A DNA stretch of 64,000 nucleotides, taken from AP-15 sp963737145. GTDB lineage: Bacteria; Pseudomonadota; Alphaproteobacteria; ATCC43930; CGMCC-115725. A model generated the notes under the pieces. It was given only the letters and a program-made list of their open reading frames with translations. It had not been told where the DNA came from and did not search any database. The stretch spans positions 372,001 through 436,000 of the forward strand of contig CAVTRO010000004.1 in the NCBI GenBank assembly GCA_963737145.1, written 5' to 3'. This document shows, one piece after another, positions 35,488 through 44,751 of this stretch (position 1 is the first letter of the stretch; each line of letters opens with the position of its first letter). Made by a program: the position numbers and the translations under genes.

Positions 35488-37762
35488 ATGACGGAGGCTG
35501 GAGGCATTGTCAGCGCAACCCGCCGCCTCCTGCGCCGACTTCGCGACATAATGGCGGGTTCGGGGACCGCGCAGGAGCGGCTCGAGCGGATTGTGCGAGT
35601 CGTTGCCTCCGAGATGGTCGCCGAGGTCTGCTCGGCTTACATTTTGCGGGCGGGCGAGGTCCTCGAGCTGTTCGCCACCGAAGGGCTGCGGCCTGAAGCT
35701 GTGCACCGGACTCGATTGCGGGTCGGCGAGGGTCTCGTCGGGGCGATCGCCGCAACGGCGCGGCCGCTCGCGTTGGAGGACGCGCAATCCCATCCGGATT
35801 TCGCCTATCGGCCCGAAACCGGCGAGGAAGTCTACCATTCGCTGATGGGTGCGCCGATCCTGCGCGGCAACCGGGTTCTCGGCGTACTCGTCGTGCAGAA
35901 CCGGACATTGCGCCATTACAGCGAGGACGAGGTCGAGCTTCTGCAGACGATCGCGATGATCGTCGCCGAGCTCGCGGCGAGCGGCAATCTCGTCAACCCG
36001 CTCGAAATCGCCCAGAGTCACGGCGGGGTCGCGCTCCCGGTCAGGATCGTCGGGGTTCGGCTGAACGCCGGCCTGGCGATCGGACCGGCGGTGCTGCACG
36101 AGCCCAGGATCATCATCCGCCAAGTCGTCGCCGAGGACGTCGATGCGGAGCTCCGACGGCTGCGGCGCGCCGTCGCGGCGATGCGCGAGGCGATCGACGA
36201 GCTGGTTGCCGCCAGCCGCGAGTTCGGCGACGGCGAGCATCACGACGTGATCGAAACTTATCGCATGTTTGCCGCCGACCGCGGCTGGGTAACGCGCATC
36301 GCCGATGCGATCCGCAGCGGCCTGACCGCCGAGGCAGCCGTGCAAAAGGTCGCGGACGACACCCGCACCCGCATGATGCAGGTCAGCGACCCCTATCTGC
36401 GCGAGCGTCTGTTCGACCTCGAAGACCTCGCCAATCGGCTGCAGCAGCACTTGGCCGGGCGGCCGCTGAGCGCGGCCTGGGCCGAATTGCCGACCGAATT
36501 CATCCTCGTCGCCCGCGCGATGGGGCCGGCCGAGCTGTTGGATTACGCGCGCCGGCGGATCATGGGGCTGGTGCTCGAGGAGGGCTCGCCGACCGCCCAT
36601 GTCGCAATTGTGGCGCGCGCCTTTGACATCCCGGTCGTCGGGCGGGTCAGCGATGCGACGAGCCGGATCGAGGCAGGCGACATTGTCGTCGTCGACGGTG
36701 ATCACGCCAATGTGCTGATCCGGCCCAGCGCCGACGTCCAGCAATCGGTGACCGCCGCGGTGGAGGCGCGCAGCCGCCGCCGCTCCTATTACGAGACCTT
36801 GCGCTCGACCCCGGCGGTTACCCGCGACGGCATCGCGATCAAGCTGATGCTGAACGCCGGGCTGCTGCTCGACCTCGCGCAGCTCGCGACGACCGGCGCT
36901 GAGGGCGTCGGACTTTTTCGCACCGAGTTCCCGCTGATGGTGCGGGACAGTTTCCCGGATGTCGAGGATTTCACCGAGTACTACAAACGCGTGTTCGATC
37001 AGGCAGAGCAGCGTCCTGTCTTCTTCCGCACGCTCGATATCGGGGGCGACAAGGTGCTGCCCTATTTGCCGCATGCGGCAGAGGACAACCCCGCAATGGG
37101 CTGGCGGGCGATCCGCATCGGGCTCGACCGCCCCGCGATGCTCCGGCAGCAACTGCGCGCTTTGATCCGTGCCGCCCCGGGCCGGACATTGCACGTCAAA
37201 TTTCCGATGGTCGCGGAGGTTGCCGAGCTCGAACGCGCCCGCTATGCTGGTCGATATCGAGCTGGCGCGGGCGGCCTGCGAGGGACGCGAGCTCCCGAAA
37301 TCGGTCAAAATCGGCGTCATGCTCGAAGTGCCGTCATTGCTGTGGCAATTGCCGGCATTGTGCGAACGCATCGATTTCTTGTCGGTCGGCACCAACGATC
37401 TGCTGCAGTTTCTGTTTGCCTGTGATCGCGGCAATCCGCGCCTGGCCGATCGCTACGATCCCCTCTCGGCGCCGATGCTGGCATTGTTTCGTGAGATCAT
37501 CGCGCACAGCCGCGCTGCCGGCACCTCGCTCAGCATGTGCGGCGACTTGGCCGGCACCCCGCTCGAGGCAATGGTGCTGATCGCGCTCGGCTTCAGAACG
37601 CTGTCGATGGCGGCGACCGCAATCGGCCCCGTCAAGACGATGATCCGCACTCTCGATGCCGGCGCCGTCGCCGCTTACCTCGACGAGATCGGCAGCCGTC
37701 CGGATCATTCGCTGCGGCCCAAGCTGGAAGCCTACGCCCGCGACCACGACATCGCGTTATAA
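35488..37762 (+). pseudogene. ptsP: PEP--protein phosphotransferase of nitrogen PTS (EI-Ntr), one frameshift
   Basis: Starts the PTS-Ntr phosphorelay from phosphoenolpyruvate. The N-terminal GAF domain covers residues about 20-170 (LRVGEGLVGAIAAT, HSLMGAPILRG). The EI domains follow, with phosphorylated His H371 in EGSPTAHVAIVARAFDIPVVG, and the PEP-binding barrel has EGVGLFRTEFPLM and TLDIGGDKVLPYL. The first frame is lost at about 37245; the next continues with LVDIELARAA, KIGVMLEVPS, SVGTNDLLQF, MCGDLAGTP and a normal end. Corrected length is about 757 residues. The ATG at 35488 is preferred over a GTG at 35443. A single indel in an otherwise perfect gene may be a sequencing error. Confidence 0.92.
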
Positions 37763-37789
37763 ACCGGGTTTCACACATAAGATCAGGAT

Positions 37790-37817
37790 CTTGAACTGTA
37801 CGAGCCGCTTCCTAAAT
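37790..37817 (+). promoter_or_regulatory. Probable RpoH (sigma-32) heat-shock promoter
   Basis: CTTGAA at 37790-37795 and CCTAAAT at 37811-37817 with a 15-base spacer match the heat-shock sigma factor consensus (CTTGAA, 13-15 bases, CCNAT-type -10). It lies about 75 bases upstream of the first hsp20 ATG, leaving room for the thermosensor leader. The position and the downstream genes make it believable; the transcript start is not known. Confidence 0.6.
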
Positions 37818-37818
37818 C

Positions 37819-37893
37819 AATTTCGCCGAGTGCCCATTAGGGGCTCGGCCGGTTACCTGATCGTATCCATGTTGCTCATTGGAGGATGTGGCT
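37819..37893 (+). promoter_or_regulatory. ROSE-like RNA thermometer in the hsp20 leader
   Basis: The leader contains a GC hairpin (GCCGAG near 37826 with CTCGGC near 37845) followed by the ribosome-site hairpin. The last part reads TTGCTCATTGGAGGAT (37872-37887), close to the ROSE signature in which a TYGCT stretch folds against the GGAGGA Shine-Dalgarno; ATCC (37865) can also close on GGAT. At normal temperature the ribosome site would be hidden and heat would open it. ROSE elements precede small heat-shock genes in rhizobia. Assigned by motif and position; folding was done by eye. Confidence 0.65.
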
Positions 37894-38352
37894 ATGAACA
37901 CAGTCTTCGACTTTGCGCCGCTGTGGCGCTCTGGTATCGGCTTTGACCGTCTGTTTGACGTTGCCGAACAGGCGCTGCAGTTCGAGCCGACCGACAACTA
38001 CCCTCCCTACAACATCGAGAAGACCGGCGAGAACGCATACCGCGTGACCTTGGGGGTTGCGGGATTTACGCCGGCCGAGCTCTCGGTTACCAGCGAGCCG
38101 AACCTACTGATCGTGTCCGGCAAGAAGGCCGAAGCTCCGGAAGCAGAGTATCTCTACAAGGGGATCGCCGCCCGCGCCTTCGAGCGCCGGTTCAACCTCG
38201 CCGATTACGTAAAGGTAACCGGAGCCAGGTTAGAGAATGGCTTTTTGACCGTCGATCTGGTTCGCGAGCTGCCGGATGCAATGAAACCGCGCCGGATCGC
38301 GATCGCCACCGGCAGCGAGCCGCTCGCGATCGAGCAAAAGCAGGCAGCCTGA
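37894..38352 (+). CDS. Small heat-shock protein Hsp20 (IbpA-type)
   Basis: ATP-independent chaperone of 152 residues. It starts with the class A form MNTVFDFAPLWRSGIGFDRLF, then PPYNIEKTGENAYRVTLGVAGF, and has the alpha-crystallin domain end ENGFLTVDLVRELPDAMKPRRIAI, as in IbpA/HspA-type proteins. The C-terminal IXI-like motif is RIAIA. ATG 37894 with GGAGG at 37881 sits in the putative ROSE hairpin. The second Hsp20 gene starts 20 bases after the stop, so the two form an operon. Confidence 0.93.
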   Translation: MNTVFDFAPLWRSGIGFDRLFDVAEQALQFEPTDNYPPYNIEKTGENAYRVTLGVAGFTPAELSVTSEPNLLIVSGKKAEAPEAEYLYKGIAARAFERRFNLADYVKVTGARLENGFLTVDLVRELPDAMKPRRIAIATGSEPLAIEQKQAA

Positions 38353-38372
38353 AGGATGGAGTGGAGGTGAAC

Positions 38373-38876
38373 ATGGCTATGAGCATGAGAGATTTGATCC
38401 CGTGGGATCGCAACCGAAACCTGCCGTCTTCGAGCACGGGCGACAATGCCAATCCGTTCCTTGCATTGCACCGGGAGATGAACCGCATCTTCGATGACTT
38501 TGCCCGCGGCTTCGATTTGCCGGCGTCCGGCGGCTGGCCAGGCGGCTGGTCCGGCGGCTGGCCGCATGTCGAGGTCAGCGAGACCGATGACAATGTGAAG
38601 GTGGTCGCCGAAGTCCCCGGGCTCGTAGAGAAAGACATCGAGGTTACCTTGCAAAACGGCACCCTCACCTTGCGAGGCGAGAAAAAGTCCGAGAACCAGG
38701 GTGCCGTCTACAGCGAACGCTGGCAGGGACGCTTCGAGCGCTCGATGCAACTCGGGCCCGATGTCGATCCCGATCGAGTGAACGCGGCCTTCAAGAACGG
38801 CGTCCTGACGATCACCGTTCCCAAGCGGCCCGAGGCACAGCGCCAGCTGAAGCGCATCCCGATCACGGCAGGATAA
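38373..38876 (+). CDS. Small heat-shock protein Hsp20 (class C type)
   Basis: A 167-residue Hsp20 of the second class, with NPFLALHREMNRIFDDFARGF at the N-terminus and the alpha-crystallin core VEVSETDDNVKVVAEVPGLVEKD, then FKNGVLTITVPKRPEAQ and the C-terminal KRIPI motif. Between them is an unusual run of three GGW units (GGWPGGWSGGWPH, residues about 45-57). ATG 38373 has GGAGG six bases upstream and is preferred over a GTG at 38361. Second gene of the hsp20 operon and followed by a strong terminator. Confidence 0.93.
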   Translation: MAMSMRDLIPWDRNRNLPSSSTGDNANPFLALHREMNRIFDDFARGFDLPASGGWPGGWSGGWPHVEVSETDDNVKVVAEVPGLVEKDIEVTLQNGTLTLRGEKKSENQGAVYSERWQGRFERSMQLGPDVDPDRVNAAFKNGVLTITVPKRPEAQRQLKRIPITAG

Positions 38877-38891
38877 ATCGGCGCTCATTGT

Positions 38892-38925
38892 GCGGCGCTC
38901 GGCGATTCGTCCGAGCGCCGCTTTT
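38892..38925 (+). terminator. Intrinsic terminator after the hsp20 operon
   Basis: An 11-bp perfect stem (GCGGCGCTCGG at 38892-38902 with CCGAGCGCCGC at 38911-38921), an eight-base loop and four Ts. It lies 16 bases after the hsp20 stop and before rodZ, so the heat-shock operon is closed off from rodZ-ispG. Confidence 0.9.
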
Positions 38926-38982
38926 ACGTCTGCCGCACAATTGAAGCTTAAGCTAAGCTGGAGTGCTGCCCCCGGGGCGTCG

Positions 38983-39939
38983 ATGGCGTTTTCCATGGGT
39001 TCCAAACCTTCTTTGTCGGATAGCGCCCGCTACGTCGAGGCAGGGCCAGGTCCTTACCTGGCGGGGGCCATGCTGCGCGAGCAGCGCGAAGCACTCGGGC
39101 TCGCTCTCACCGATGTCGCAGCCGCGCTGCGGATCAGGCCCGCCTATCTCGACGCGCTCGAAGCTGGGCGTCCGGACGAGTTGCCTGGCGCCGTCTATGC
39201 GATCGGATTTATCCGCGCCTATGCCGATCACCTCGGTCACGATAGCCGTGAGATGCTCCGGCTTTTCAAGCAGGAAGCGACTCTGCGCGCCGCAAAGCCG
39301 GATCTCGCTTGGCCAATCCAGCTCGACGAGCGCAGCAGGCCCGGCGGGGGAATGCTGCTGGTCGCGATGATCCTGGCGGTTTGCGCATACGGAGGATGGT
39401 TTTATTTGTCCACCGGCAGCGGTCCGCGGCCGGAACGAGTGGCCCAAGTACCCCTCGAGTTGTTGCCGTATCGGCAGCCGTTTCGAACGTCGCCAGCCGT
39501 CTGGCGGCCGGGTGAGGGGCAGCCGGCGCCTCCACCTGCGGCATCGTCGGACAGACCAGAAAACGCCAGCCCCTTTGAGGCCAGGTCGGGTTCGGACGGC
39601 CGCCCCTCTGCTGCCGGTTCGGCGATGGCCGCGGTGCCGGCGGCGACGGATCCGGCGCCAAACCCGCCGGGCGAGGTCGTCATCCGGGCCACCGCCGACA
39701 GCTGGATTCAGATCCGCGACGCTCGCCAGGCGGTGCTTCTGACGCGCGTGTTGAAGGCGGGCGAGAGCTGCCGGGCGCCGGCTCGGCCGGGATTGTCGAT
39801 GCGTACCGGCAATGCCGGCGGTCTGGAGATCACCGTGGACGGCGTTCCGGCGCCGTCCATCGGCCGAAAAGGAATGGTCCGGCGCAATGTCGCGCTCGAT
39901 GGGCGGGCCTTGCTCGCCGGCAGCGCGGTTCGCAACTGA
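38983..39939 (+). CDS. rodZ: RodZ-like cell-shape protein (HTH_25 plus DUF4115)
   Basis: A 318-residue membrane protein. The cytoplasmic HTH_25 domain (residues about 30-95: LREQREALGLALTDVAAALRI and YAIGFIRAYADHLG) is followed by one TM (GGMLLVAMILAVCAYGGWFYL, about 123-143), a Pro-rich linker and a C-terminal DUF4115 domain (VVIRATADSWIQIRDARQAVLL and LKAGESCRAP). RodZ links MreB to the membrane elongation machinery. ATG 38983 begins a typical N-terminus. The order rodZ then ispG is conserved in proteobacteria. Confidence 0.9.
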   Translation: MAFSMGSKPSLSDSARYVEAGPGPYLAGAMLREQREALGLALTDVAAALRIRPAYLDALEAGRPDELPGAVYAIGFIRAYADHLGHDSREMLRLFKQEATLRAAKPDLAWPIQLDERSRPGGGMLLVAMILAVCAYGGWFYLSTGSGPRPERVAQVPLELLPYRQPFRTSPAVWRPGEGQPAPPPAASSDRPENASPFEARSGSDGRPSAAGSAMAAVPAATDPAPNPPGEVVIRATADSWIQIRDARQAVLLTRVLKAGESCRAPARPGLSMRTGNAGGLEITVDGVPAPSIGRKGMVRRNVALDGRALLAGSAVRN

Positions 39940-40044
39940 GCGGCCCAAGATCTCTCGACTGACCTGATCTCTCGGCCGACCTTTTTTGCGCTGCCGAAAA
40001 CGTCTATATGGCGTTTACGCTGTGCCAACCGCGAGAATTGACCC

Positions 40045-41175
40045 ATGAGCATCCGGCCTTACCGCGACATCCACCGCCGTCAGTGCCGCAAGATTTACGT
40101 CGGCAAGGTGCCGGTCGGCGGCGATGCGCCGATCACGGTGCAGTCGATGACCAACACGGTGACGAGCGATGTCGCGGCGACGGTCGCGCAGGTGCGGGCG
40201 CTCGAAGAGGCGGGCGCCGACATCGTCCGCATTTCCTGCCCCGACCAGGAATCGTCTCTCGCGCTCAAGCACATCGTAAAGCAGGTGAGCGTGCCGATCG
40301 TTGCCGACATTCATTTTCATTATAAGCGCGCGATCGAGGCGGCGGAGAGCGGCGCCGCCTGTCTGCGCATCAACCCCGGCAATATCGGCTCGCCGGCGCG
40401 GGTGCGCGAGGTCATCAAAGCAGCCCGGGATCACGGCTGCTCGATGCGGATCGGCGTCAATGCCGGCTCGCTCGAGCGCGACCTCCTGGAACGCTATGGC
40501 GAGCCGTGCCCGGAGGCGATGGTCGAGAGTGCGCTCAACCACGCCCGGATCCTCGAAGACAACGATTTTTTCGAGTTCAAGATCTCGTGCAAAGCCTCCG
40601 ACGTGTTCCTCGCGGTGGCGGCCTATCAGCAACTCGCCGAGGCCTGCGACTACCCGCTCCATTTAGGGATCACCGAGGCGGGCGCACTGCGCAGCGGCAC
40701 TGTCAAGTCCTCGATCGGGCTCGGCATGCTGCTGTGGTCCGGCATCGGCGACACGATCCGCGTGTCGTTGTCGGCCGATCCGGTTGAGGAGGTCAAGGTC
40801 GGCTTCGAGATGCTGAAGTCATTGGGCCTCAGGCGCCGCGGCGTCACGGTGATCTCCTGCCCCTCCTGCGCGCGCCAGCAATTCGAGGTCATCAAGACCG
40901 TTGAGCGGCTCGAGGAGCGCCTCGCGCACATCACGACGCCCCTGACCCTCTCGGTGATCGGCTGCGTCGTCAACGGCCCGGGCGAGGCGCGCGAGACCGA
41001 TATCGGCTTCACCGGCGGCGGCAACGGCACCCACCAAGTCTACATCAGCGGCCTCACCGACCACCGCCTCAAAGACGCCGACATCGTCGACCACCTTGTG
41101 GAGCTGGTCGAGAAGAAGGCCGCCGAAATCGAGGCGGCGAAGCGAAGTGAAGCGGAACTCGCAGCGGCGCAGTAA
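40045..41175 (+). CDS. ispG: 4-hydroxy-3-methylbut-2-en-1-yl diphosphate synthase
   Basis: Iron-sulphur enzyme of the MEP isoprenoid pathway, 376 residues. It has the N-terminal TIM-barrel blocks ITVQSMTNT, VPIVADIHFHYKRAIEA and RINPGNIG. The 4Fe-4S ligands are C272 and C275 (ISCPSCARQQF), C307 (VIGCVVNGPGEA) and Glu314. Follows rodZ by 105 bases. In most relatives hisS comes next; here an accessory island lies downstream instead. Confidence 0.96.
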   Translation: MSIRPYRDIHRRQCRKIYVGKVPVGGDAPITVQSMTNTVTSDVAATVAQVRALEEAGADIVRISCPDQESSLALKHIVKQVSVPIVADIHFHYKRAIEAAESGAACLRINPGNIGSPARVREVIKAARDHGCSMRIGVNAGSLERDLLERYGEPCPEAMVESALNHARILEDNDFFEFKISCKASDVFLAVAAYQQLAEACDYPLHLGITEAGALRSGTVKSSIGLGMLLWSGIGDTIRVSLSADPVEEVKVGFEMLKSLGLRRRGVTVISCPSCARQQFEVIKTVERLEERLAHITTPLTLSVIGCVVNGPGEARETDIGFTGGGNGTHQVYISGLTDHRLKDADIVDHLVELVEKKAAEIEAAKRSEAELAAAQ

Positions 41176-41323
41176 GAGTTGCGCGTCGGTCGAGGCGGCT
41201 GAGATTGGGACCGCCTGACGCGCGCCTGACATCTGCCCGGCGGTCGGCCACGGGGCATAGCCGTAAACCGAAATATCGGGCTTTGCGACAGCGCGGGCTC
41301 GGAGATTTTCCGGGCGTCAAGAA

Positions 41324-42139
41324 TCATTTAGCAGATTCCGGGGGAGGTGTTCCTGCCATCGCGGGAACTTGGGCTGTCGCAGTCGCGACAGGATGAGTCT
41401 CAGCCGCTGACATCTCTGGGGCAGGCCAATTTGGGGCACCAGTGGGTAGAGAACCCGACCGGACTGGGACGTTCAAATTTGCAGCATTACCACCCGCCTG
41501 GCTAGCCCCGGCACCCGCCGGTATTACGGGTAACAGGTTGACTGGCGACCCGCCCGGCCGGGAGCCCGCCTGAGCGGTCGCGGTCGCGTTCAGTTCCTTC
41601 AGCGGATAGATTTCTTTTACGAATACAAGAAAAAACGCAAAGGACAGCGCTAAGATCGTGACACCAACGACTGAAGACTTAAAACTGACCGCTCCGGAGG
41701 AAGGGGAATAGGTGAGCTCGCCGCCACCCGCAAGGTCTCCATGACCGTTGACGGCGAGCCTGTATGAGGCAACCAATTGAACTCCCGCCAGTAACACTCC
41801 GGAAAACGTAATAATAACGACCATGTACAGGAGAACGACGTTTTCGGTGCTCTGAAAAAGGAAGGTATTTCGGCGAATCTGTTCCTGATCCAGTTTTAGC
41901 TGCGAACCGAGACTGTCAAAGCAGAATCCGTTGAGATGGTAAAGGTTGGGGACATCGACCGTCGGGACACTCACAAGAGATCGGTATCGCTCGATGCAAT
42001 CCGAGACTGCTGATTCCTGAAAGGAGCTGTTCCCGACCTCAACGTGGGCCACGCCGTACATGAGATAGAGATAGAACAGGAGAATGACCCCCAATCCCAA
42101 CGTAATGCCATAGACGAGCGGTGAGCGACCGTGTGACAT
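41324..42139 (-). CDS. Hypothetical membrane protein with Pro/Ala-rich tail
   Basis: A 271-residue protein I do not recognise. Three hydrophobic helices can be seen (about residues 10-28, 104-125 and 155-176), with a soluble loop of about 75 residues containing two Cys between the first two. After the third helix there is a flexible tail rich in Pro, Ala, Gly and Thr (residues about 185-271). The tail could lie in the periplasm. It begins 15 bases downstream of a secreted-protein gene on the same strand, so both are probably one operon. Lies in the accessory island. Confidence 0.7.
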   Translation of the reverse strand: MSHGRSPLVYGITLGLGVILLFYLYLMYGVAHVEVGNSSFQESAVSDCIERYRSLVSVPTVDVPNLYHLNGFCFDSLGSQLKLDQEQIRRNTFLFQSTENVVLLYMVVIITFSGVLLAGVQLVASYRLAVNGHGDLAGGGELTYSPSSGAVSFKSSVVGVTILALSFAFFLVFVKEIYPLKELNATATAQAGSRPGGSPVNLLPVIPAGAGASQAGGNAANLNVPVRSGSLPTGAPNWPAPEMSAAETHPVATATAQVPAMAGTPPPESAK

Positions 42140-42154
42140 CGATGCCCCATGAAC

Positions 42155-42607
42155 CTATTGCGCAACGCCGGCATAGAAATAGATGCCGTCCGAGCACTGG
42201 CATTTCGTTCCCTGCGTCTGATACGTCGCGCAGCTGCCGGCTCGTGTCATGCAGATACTGCTCATGACATAGGACAAGCTGCCGTTCACCGACGGAGGCA
42301 CTGCTGTGTAGGAAGGCGCGGTTAGCGCGGGGAAACCCACGGCTGGGGAATTGGACTGAGGCGCTCCTGCTCCGCCTGGATTGACGGAGATTCCCGGAGA
42401 TATGTCCGAGTAGGGGACCCGCGTCGGTGCCTGAGCAGGCGGCACGCCGCCCGGATTGATGTGGAGTGCCGGAGGCACCTCCTCTCTATGGAAGGTGGAA
42501 TGCAATGGTTGAGCAGTGGCGCTCCCGCCAGCGACTGTGGCGCATAAGAGCCCGTTTATCAGGACGAAGCAGTCTACCCGCCGCGTCGACGATCGTATCT
42601 GATGCAT
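42155..42607 (-). CDS. Hypothetical secreted protein, Pro-rich with Cys-rich end
   Basis: A 150-residue protein with a likely signal peptide (CFVLINGLLCATVAGGSATAQ, cleavage after about residue 33). A Pro/Gly-rich middle contains repeats of the form INPGG (HINPGGVPP and VNPGGAGAP). The C-terminal domain has five cysteines (SSICMTRAGSCATYQTQ and TKCQCSDG). I do not recognise a family. Upstream partner of the membrane protein at 41324-42139. The start at 42607 is the only good ATG. Confidence 0.6.
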   Translation of the reverse strand: MHQIRSSTRRVDCFVLINGLLCATVAGGSATAQPLHSTFHREEVPPALHINPGGVPPAQAPTRVPYSDISPGISVNPGGAGAPQSNSPAVGFPALTAPSYTAVPPSVNGSLSYVMSSICMTRAGSCATYQTQGTKCQCSDGIYFYAGVAQ

Positions 42608-42731
42608 CTTCGGCGTCCCTCGTTATTCGATATTCGACGCCTTCGAGATTGGTTGATTGTTTCTTCAAACGCTGTGAAATTGTTCACACAAAAATCGAGT
42701 GAAATACCTCACGGGTAGTGGCGCAAGTTCC

Positions 42732-42751
42732 CGTTCTGTTCAAACAGAACG
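42732..42751. repeat. Perfect inverted repeat (CGTTCTGT-TCAA-ACAGAACG)
   Basis: An 8-bp perfect stem with a TCAA loop, about 60 bases upstream of the transposase start and just inside the presumed left end of the IS. It may be a transposase-binding or subterminal site, or a regulator operator. No second copy was noticed in the window. Confidence 0.6.
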
Positions 42752-42812
42752 GCGATTATATACTTGACTGACGCCGATAAGTCGCCTATCTTATATATCA
42801 AGGAGATAGGCC

Positions 42813-43792
42813 ATGCGAACCCCCGAGTTGCTATCCGATCCAGCCTTCCACGATGAGGACGCCGCTCGGGCGTATCTGGAAGAGGTTCGCTGGCCAGATG
42901 GCCCCTACTGTCCATTCTGCGGCTCGCTCGAAACGGTAAAGCCGCTCGGCGGTCCCTCAATGGGGCCGGGCTGGTACTACTGCTCAGTGTGCCAGGACAA
43001 ATTCACCGTTCGTGTGGGCTCGATCTTCGAACGCTCGCATATCCCGCTTCACAAATGGTTGCTCGCGTTCCGGCTGATGACGTCCAGCAAGAAAGGCGTG
43101 TCATCTCATCAGATCCACCGCACGCTCGGGATTACATACAAATCCGCATGGTTCATGACCATGCGGATCCGCGAAGCGATGACTGACACCGATCCGGCGC
43201 CGCTCGGCGGCGAAGGCAAGACAGTTGAGAGCGACGAAACCTTCTATGGCCGCAAGCCGGATGCTGCCGATCCGAGGTACTTCGACAACGAGCACGGCTG
43301 GCGCAAAAAGAGGATGGCGTGGAGTCGAAGATCCCGGTTGTTACGCTCGTTGAGCGCGGCGGAAAATCCCGCTCAGTCAAAGCCGAGAACGTCACGGCGC
43401 GCGAAATACGCCAAATCGTCCTCCAAAACGCCGACGCTAAGAGCGCCCTGATGACCGATGAGGCCCATGCGTATACGAACATCGGCAAGCGCTTCGCGAG
43501 CCACGAGAGCGTCAACCATTCAAAGGACGAATACGTTCGCGGCGACGCCCACGTGAACAGCGCCGAAGGCTTCTTCTCGATCTTCAAGCGCGGCATGACC
43601 GGCATCTACCAGCACTGCGGCGAGCAGCATTTGCACCGTTACCTTGCCGAGTTCGATTTCCGCTATTCGAACCGCATCAAGCTAGGGGTTGACGATACCG
43701 AGCGCACCCGCCTCGCCATCAAGGGAGCTGGCGGCAAGCGCCTCACTTATCGGCGGACTCGTAGCCAAGAGAAAGAAGCCGGAGCCGCCTGA
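42813..43792 (+). pseudogene. IS1595-family (ISXO2-like) transposase, frameshifted
   Basis: The first frame has the N-terminal zinc ribbon (YCPFCGS and YYCSVCQDKF, residues 30-65), the helix block KWLLAFRLMTSSKKGVSSHQIHRTLGIT and the first catalytic Asp in VESDETFYGRK. The frame breaks near 43312. The second continues from 43319 with PVVTLVERGGKSRSV, the second Asp in LMTDEAHAYTNIG and the last catalytic residue in HVNSAEGFFSIFKRGM and DFRYSNR. All catalytic blocks survive; only the shift stops function. Ends with a Lys/Arg-rich tail. Confidence 0.88.
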
Positions 43793-43869
43793 GCCGCTCT
43801 GGCCGGATGGCTCGCCATATGTCGAGCCCGTGCAATTGCGGCTTCCGTTCACGGATTGAACGGAAATGC

Positions 43870-44751
43870 ATGGCGTTGAGCAAGCTCATGCTCCTCGCGG
43901 CCTGCTTAGCTCTTGTGTCGGCACAACAAGGGACAGCGGCTCAATTGCAATTGCCTCTTGTTCCGCATCTGGAGCTAACAACTCCCCAGTGGCCCGCGCC
44001 CAACGTCGAACCGTTAAGCCAGCCAAAGCAAGAACCCTATGAGCAACAAACCACACCCGAGAACCGCGGAACCGAGCAAATCCCGTTCGTCATAAAAGAA
44101 CTTTCCCGCGAGCGCACCCAAGAGGAAACTAAACAACGTGAGGAGAAAGCCGAACTCGACCGGAAGCTCACGGCTTATACGAGCGATCTGGCGCGTGACA
44201 CTGAAAAGCTCTTTGGCGCCACTGTCGGCCTCGCTATCGTAACTGGCGCACTCGCCTTGGCTGCGTTTCTTCAAATACGTGCGGGAAGGATCGCGATAGG
44301 ACGCCAGCTGCGGGCTTACGTCTATGTCGCCGACGTCTCCATCTTGGAGGCGAATTCCGGTAATCGGCCTAACATCCAAATCAAATACAAAAATTATGGG
44401 CAGACGCCCGCATACGAAGTCCGAAACACTAGTAGATTTGCTGTAGAAATGGGCGAGAACATCAACTACCCACAAGAAGTCACCATTCATCGTTCTGATC
44501 TCGGGCCAAGCCAATACAAGTCCACTATTTTGCTTATTCCTCTGCCTGGTTGGCCTAATGCGAAACGAAAGATTTTGGACGGGGCTGGGATCGGAGTCGT
44601 ATCTGGTGAAATTACTTATTTCGATGTTTTCCAAACCCGCAAATCTGCTCGACCTCGTTTCACTTGGTATCGATTTCAAATTCCCGTTGATGACGAGGGG
44701 ATAACCGATGGCGCCTTGTTCTTCAGCGACGAAGGAAATAAGTCCAGCTAA
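43870..44751 (+). CDS. Hypothetical membrane protein with coiled-coil and one TM
   Basis: A 293-residue protein. A signal peptide (residues about 1-24, ending in GTAAQ) is followed by a Pro/Gln-rich segment, a charged coiled-coil (ELSRERTQEETKQREEKAELD, about 75-95), one TM (VGLAIVTGALALAAFLQI, about 119-137) and a C-terminal beta-rich domain (RAYVYVADVSIL, KYKNYGQTPAYEVRN, ITYFDVFQT). The latter pattern, with Y-K-N-x-G-Q-T-P-A, is common in uncharacterised phage- and island-borne membrane proteins. Follows the IS1595 transposase by 77 bases. Function unknown. Confidence 0.7.
   Translation: MALSKLMLLAACLALVSAQQGTAAQLQLPLVPHLELTTPQWPAPNVEPLSQPKQEPYEQQTTPENRGTEQIPFVIKELSRERTQEETKQREEKAELDRKLTAYTSDLARDTEKLFGATVGLAIVTGALALAAFLQIRAGRIAIGRQLRAYVYVADVSILEANSGNRPNIQIKYKNYGQTPAYEVRNTSRFAVEMGENINYPQEVTIHRSDLGPSQYKSTILLIPLPGWPNAKRKILDGAGIGVVSGEITYFDVFQTRKSARPRFTWYRFQIPVDDEGITDGALFFSDEGNKSS

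Larger units (their letters stand above)
42715..43792 (+). mobile_element. IS1595-family insertion sequence, damaged
   Basis: Contains one transposase gene (42813-43792) with an interruption. The left end is probably near 42715, where GGGTAGTGGCGCAAGTTCC begins a non-coding stretch with a perfect 8-bp stem palindrome just inside. I could not find a matching inverted end on the right, nor a target duplication, so the right boundary is given as the transposase stop. The element is likely immobile now. Confidence 0.6.
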
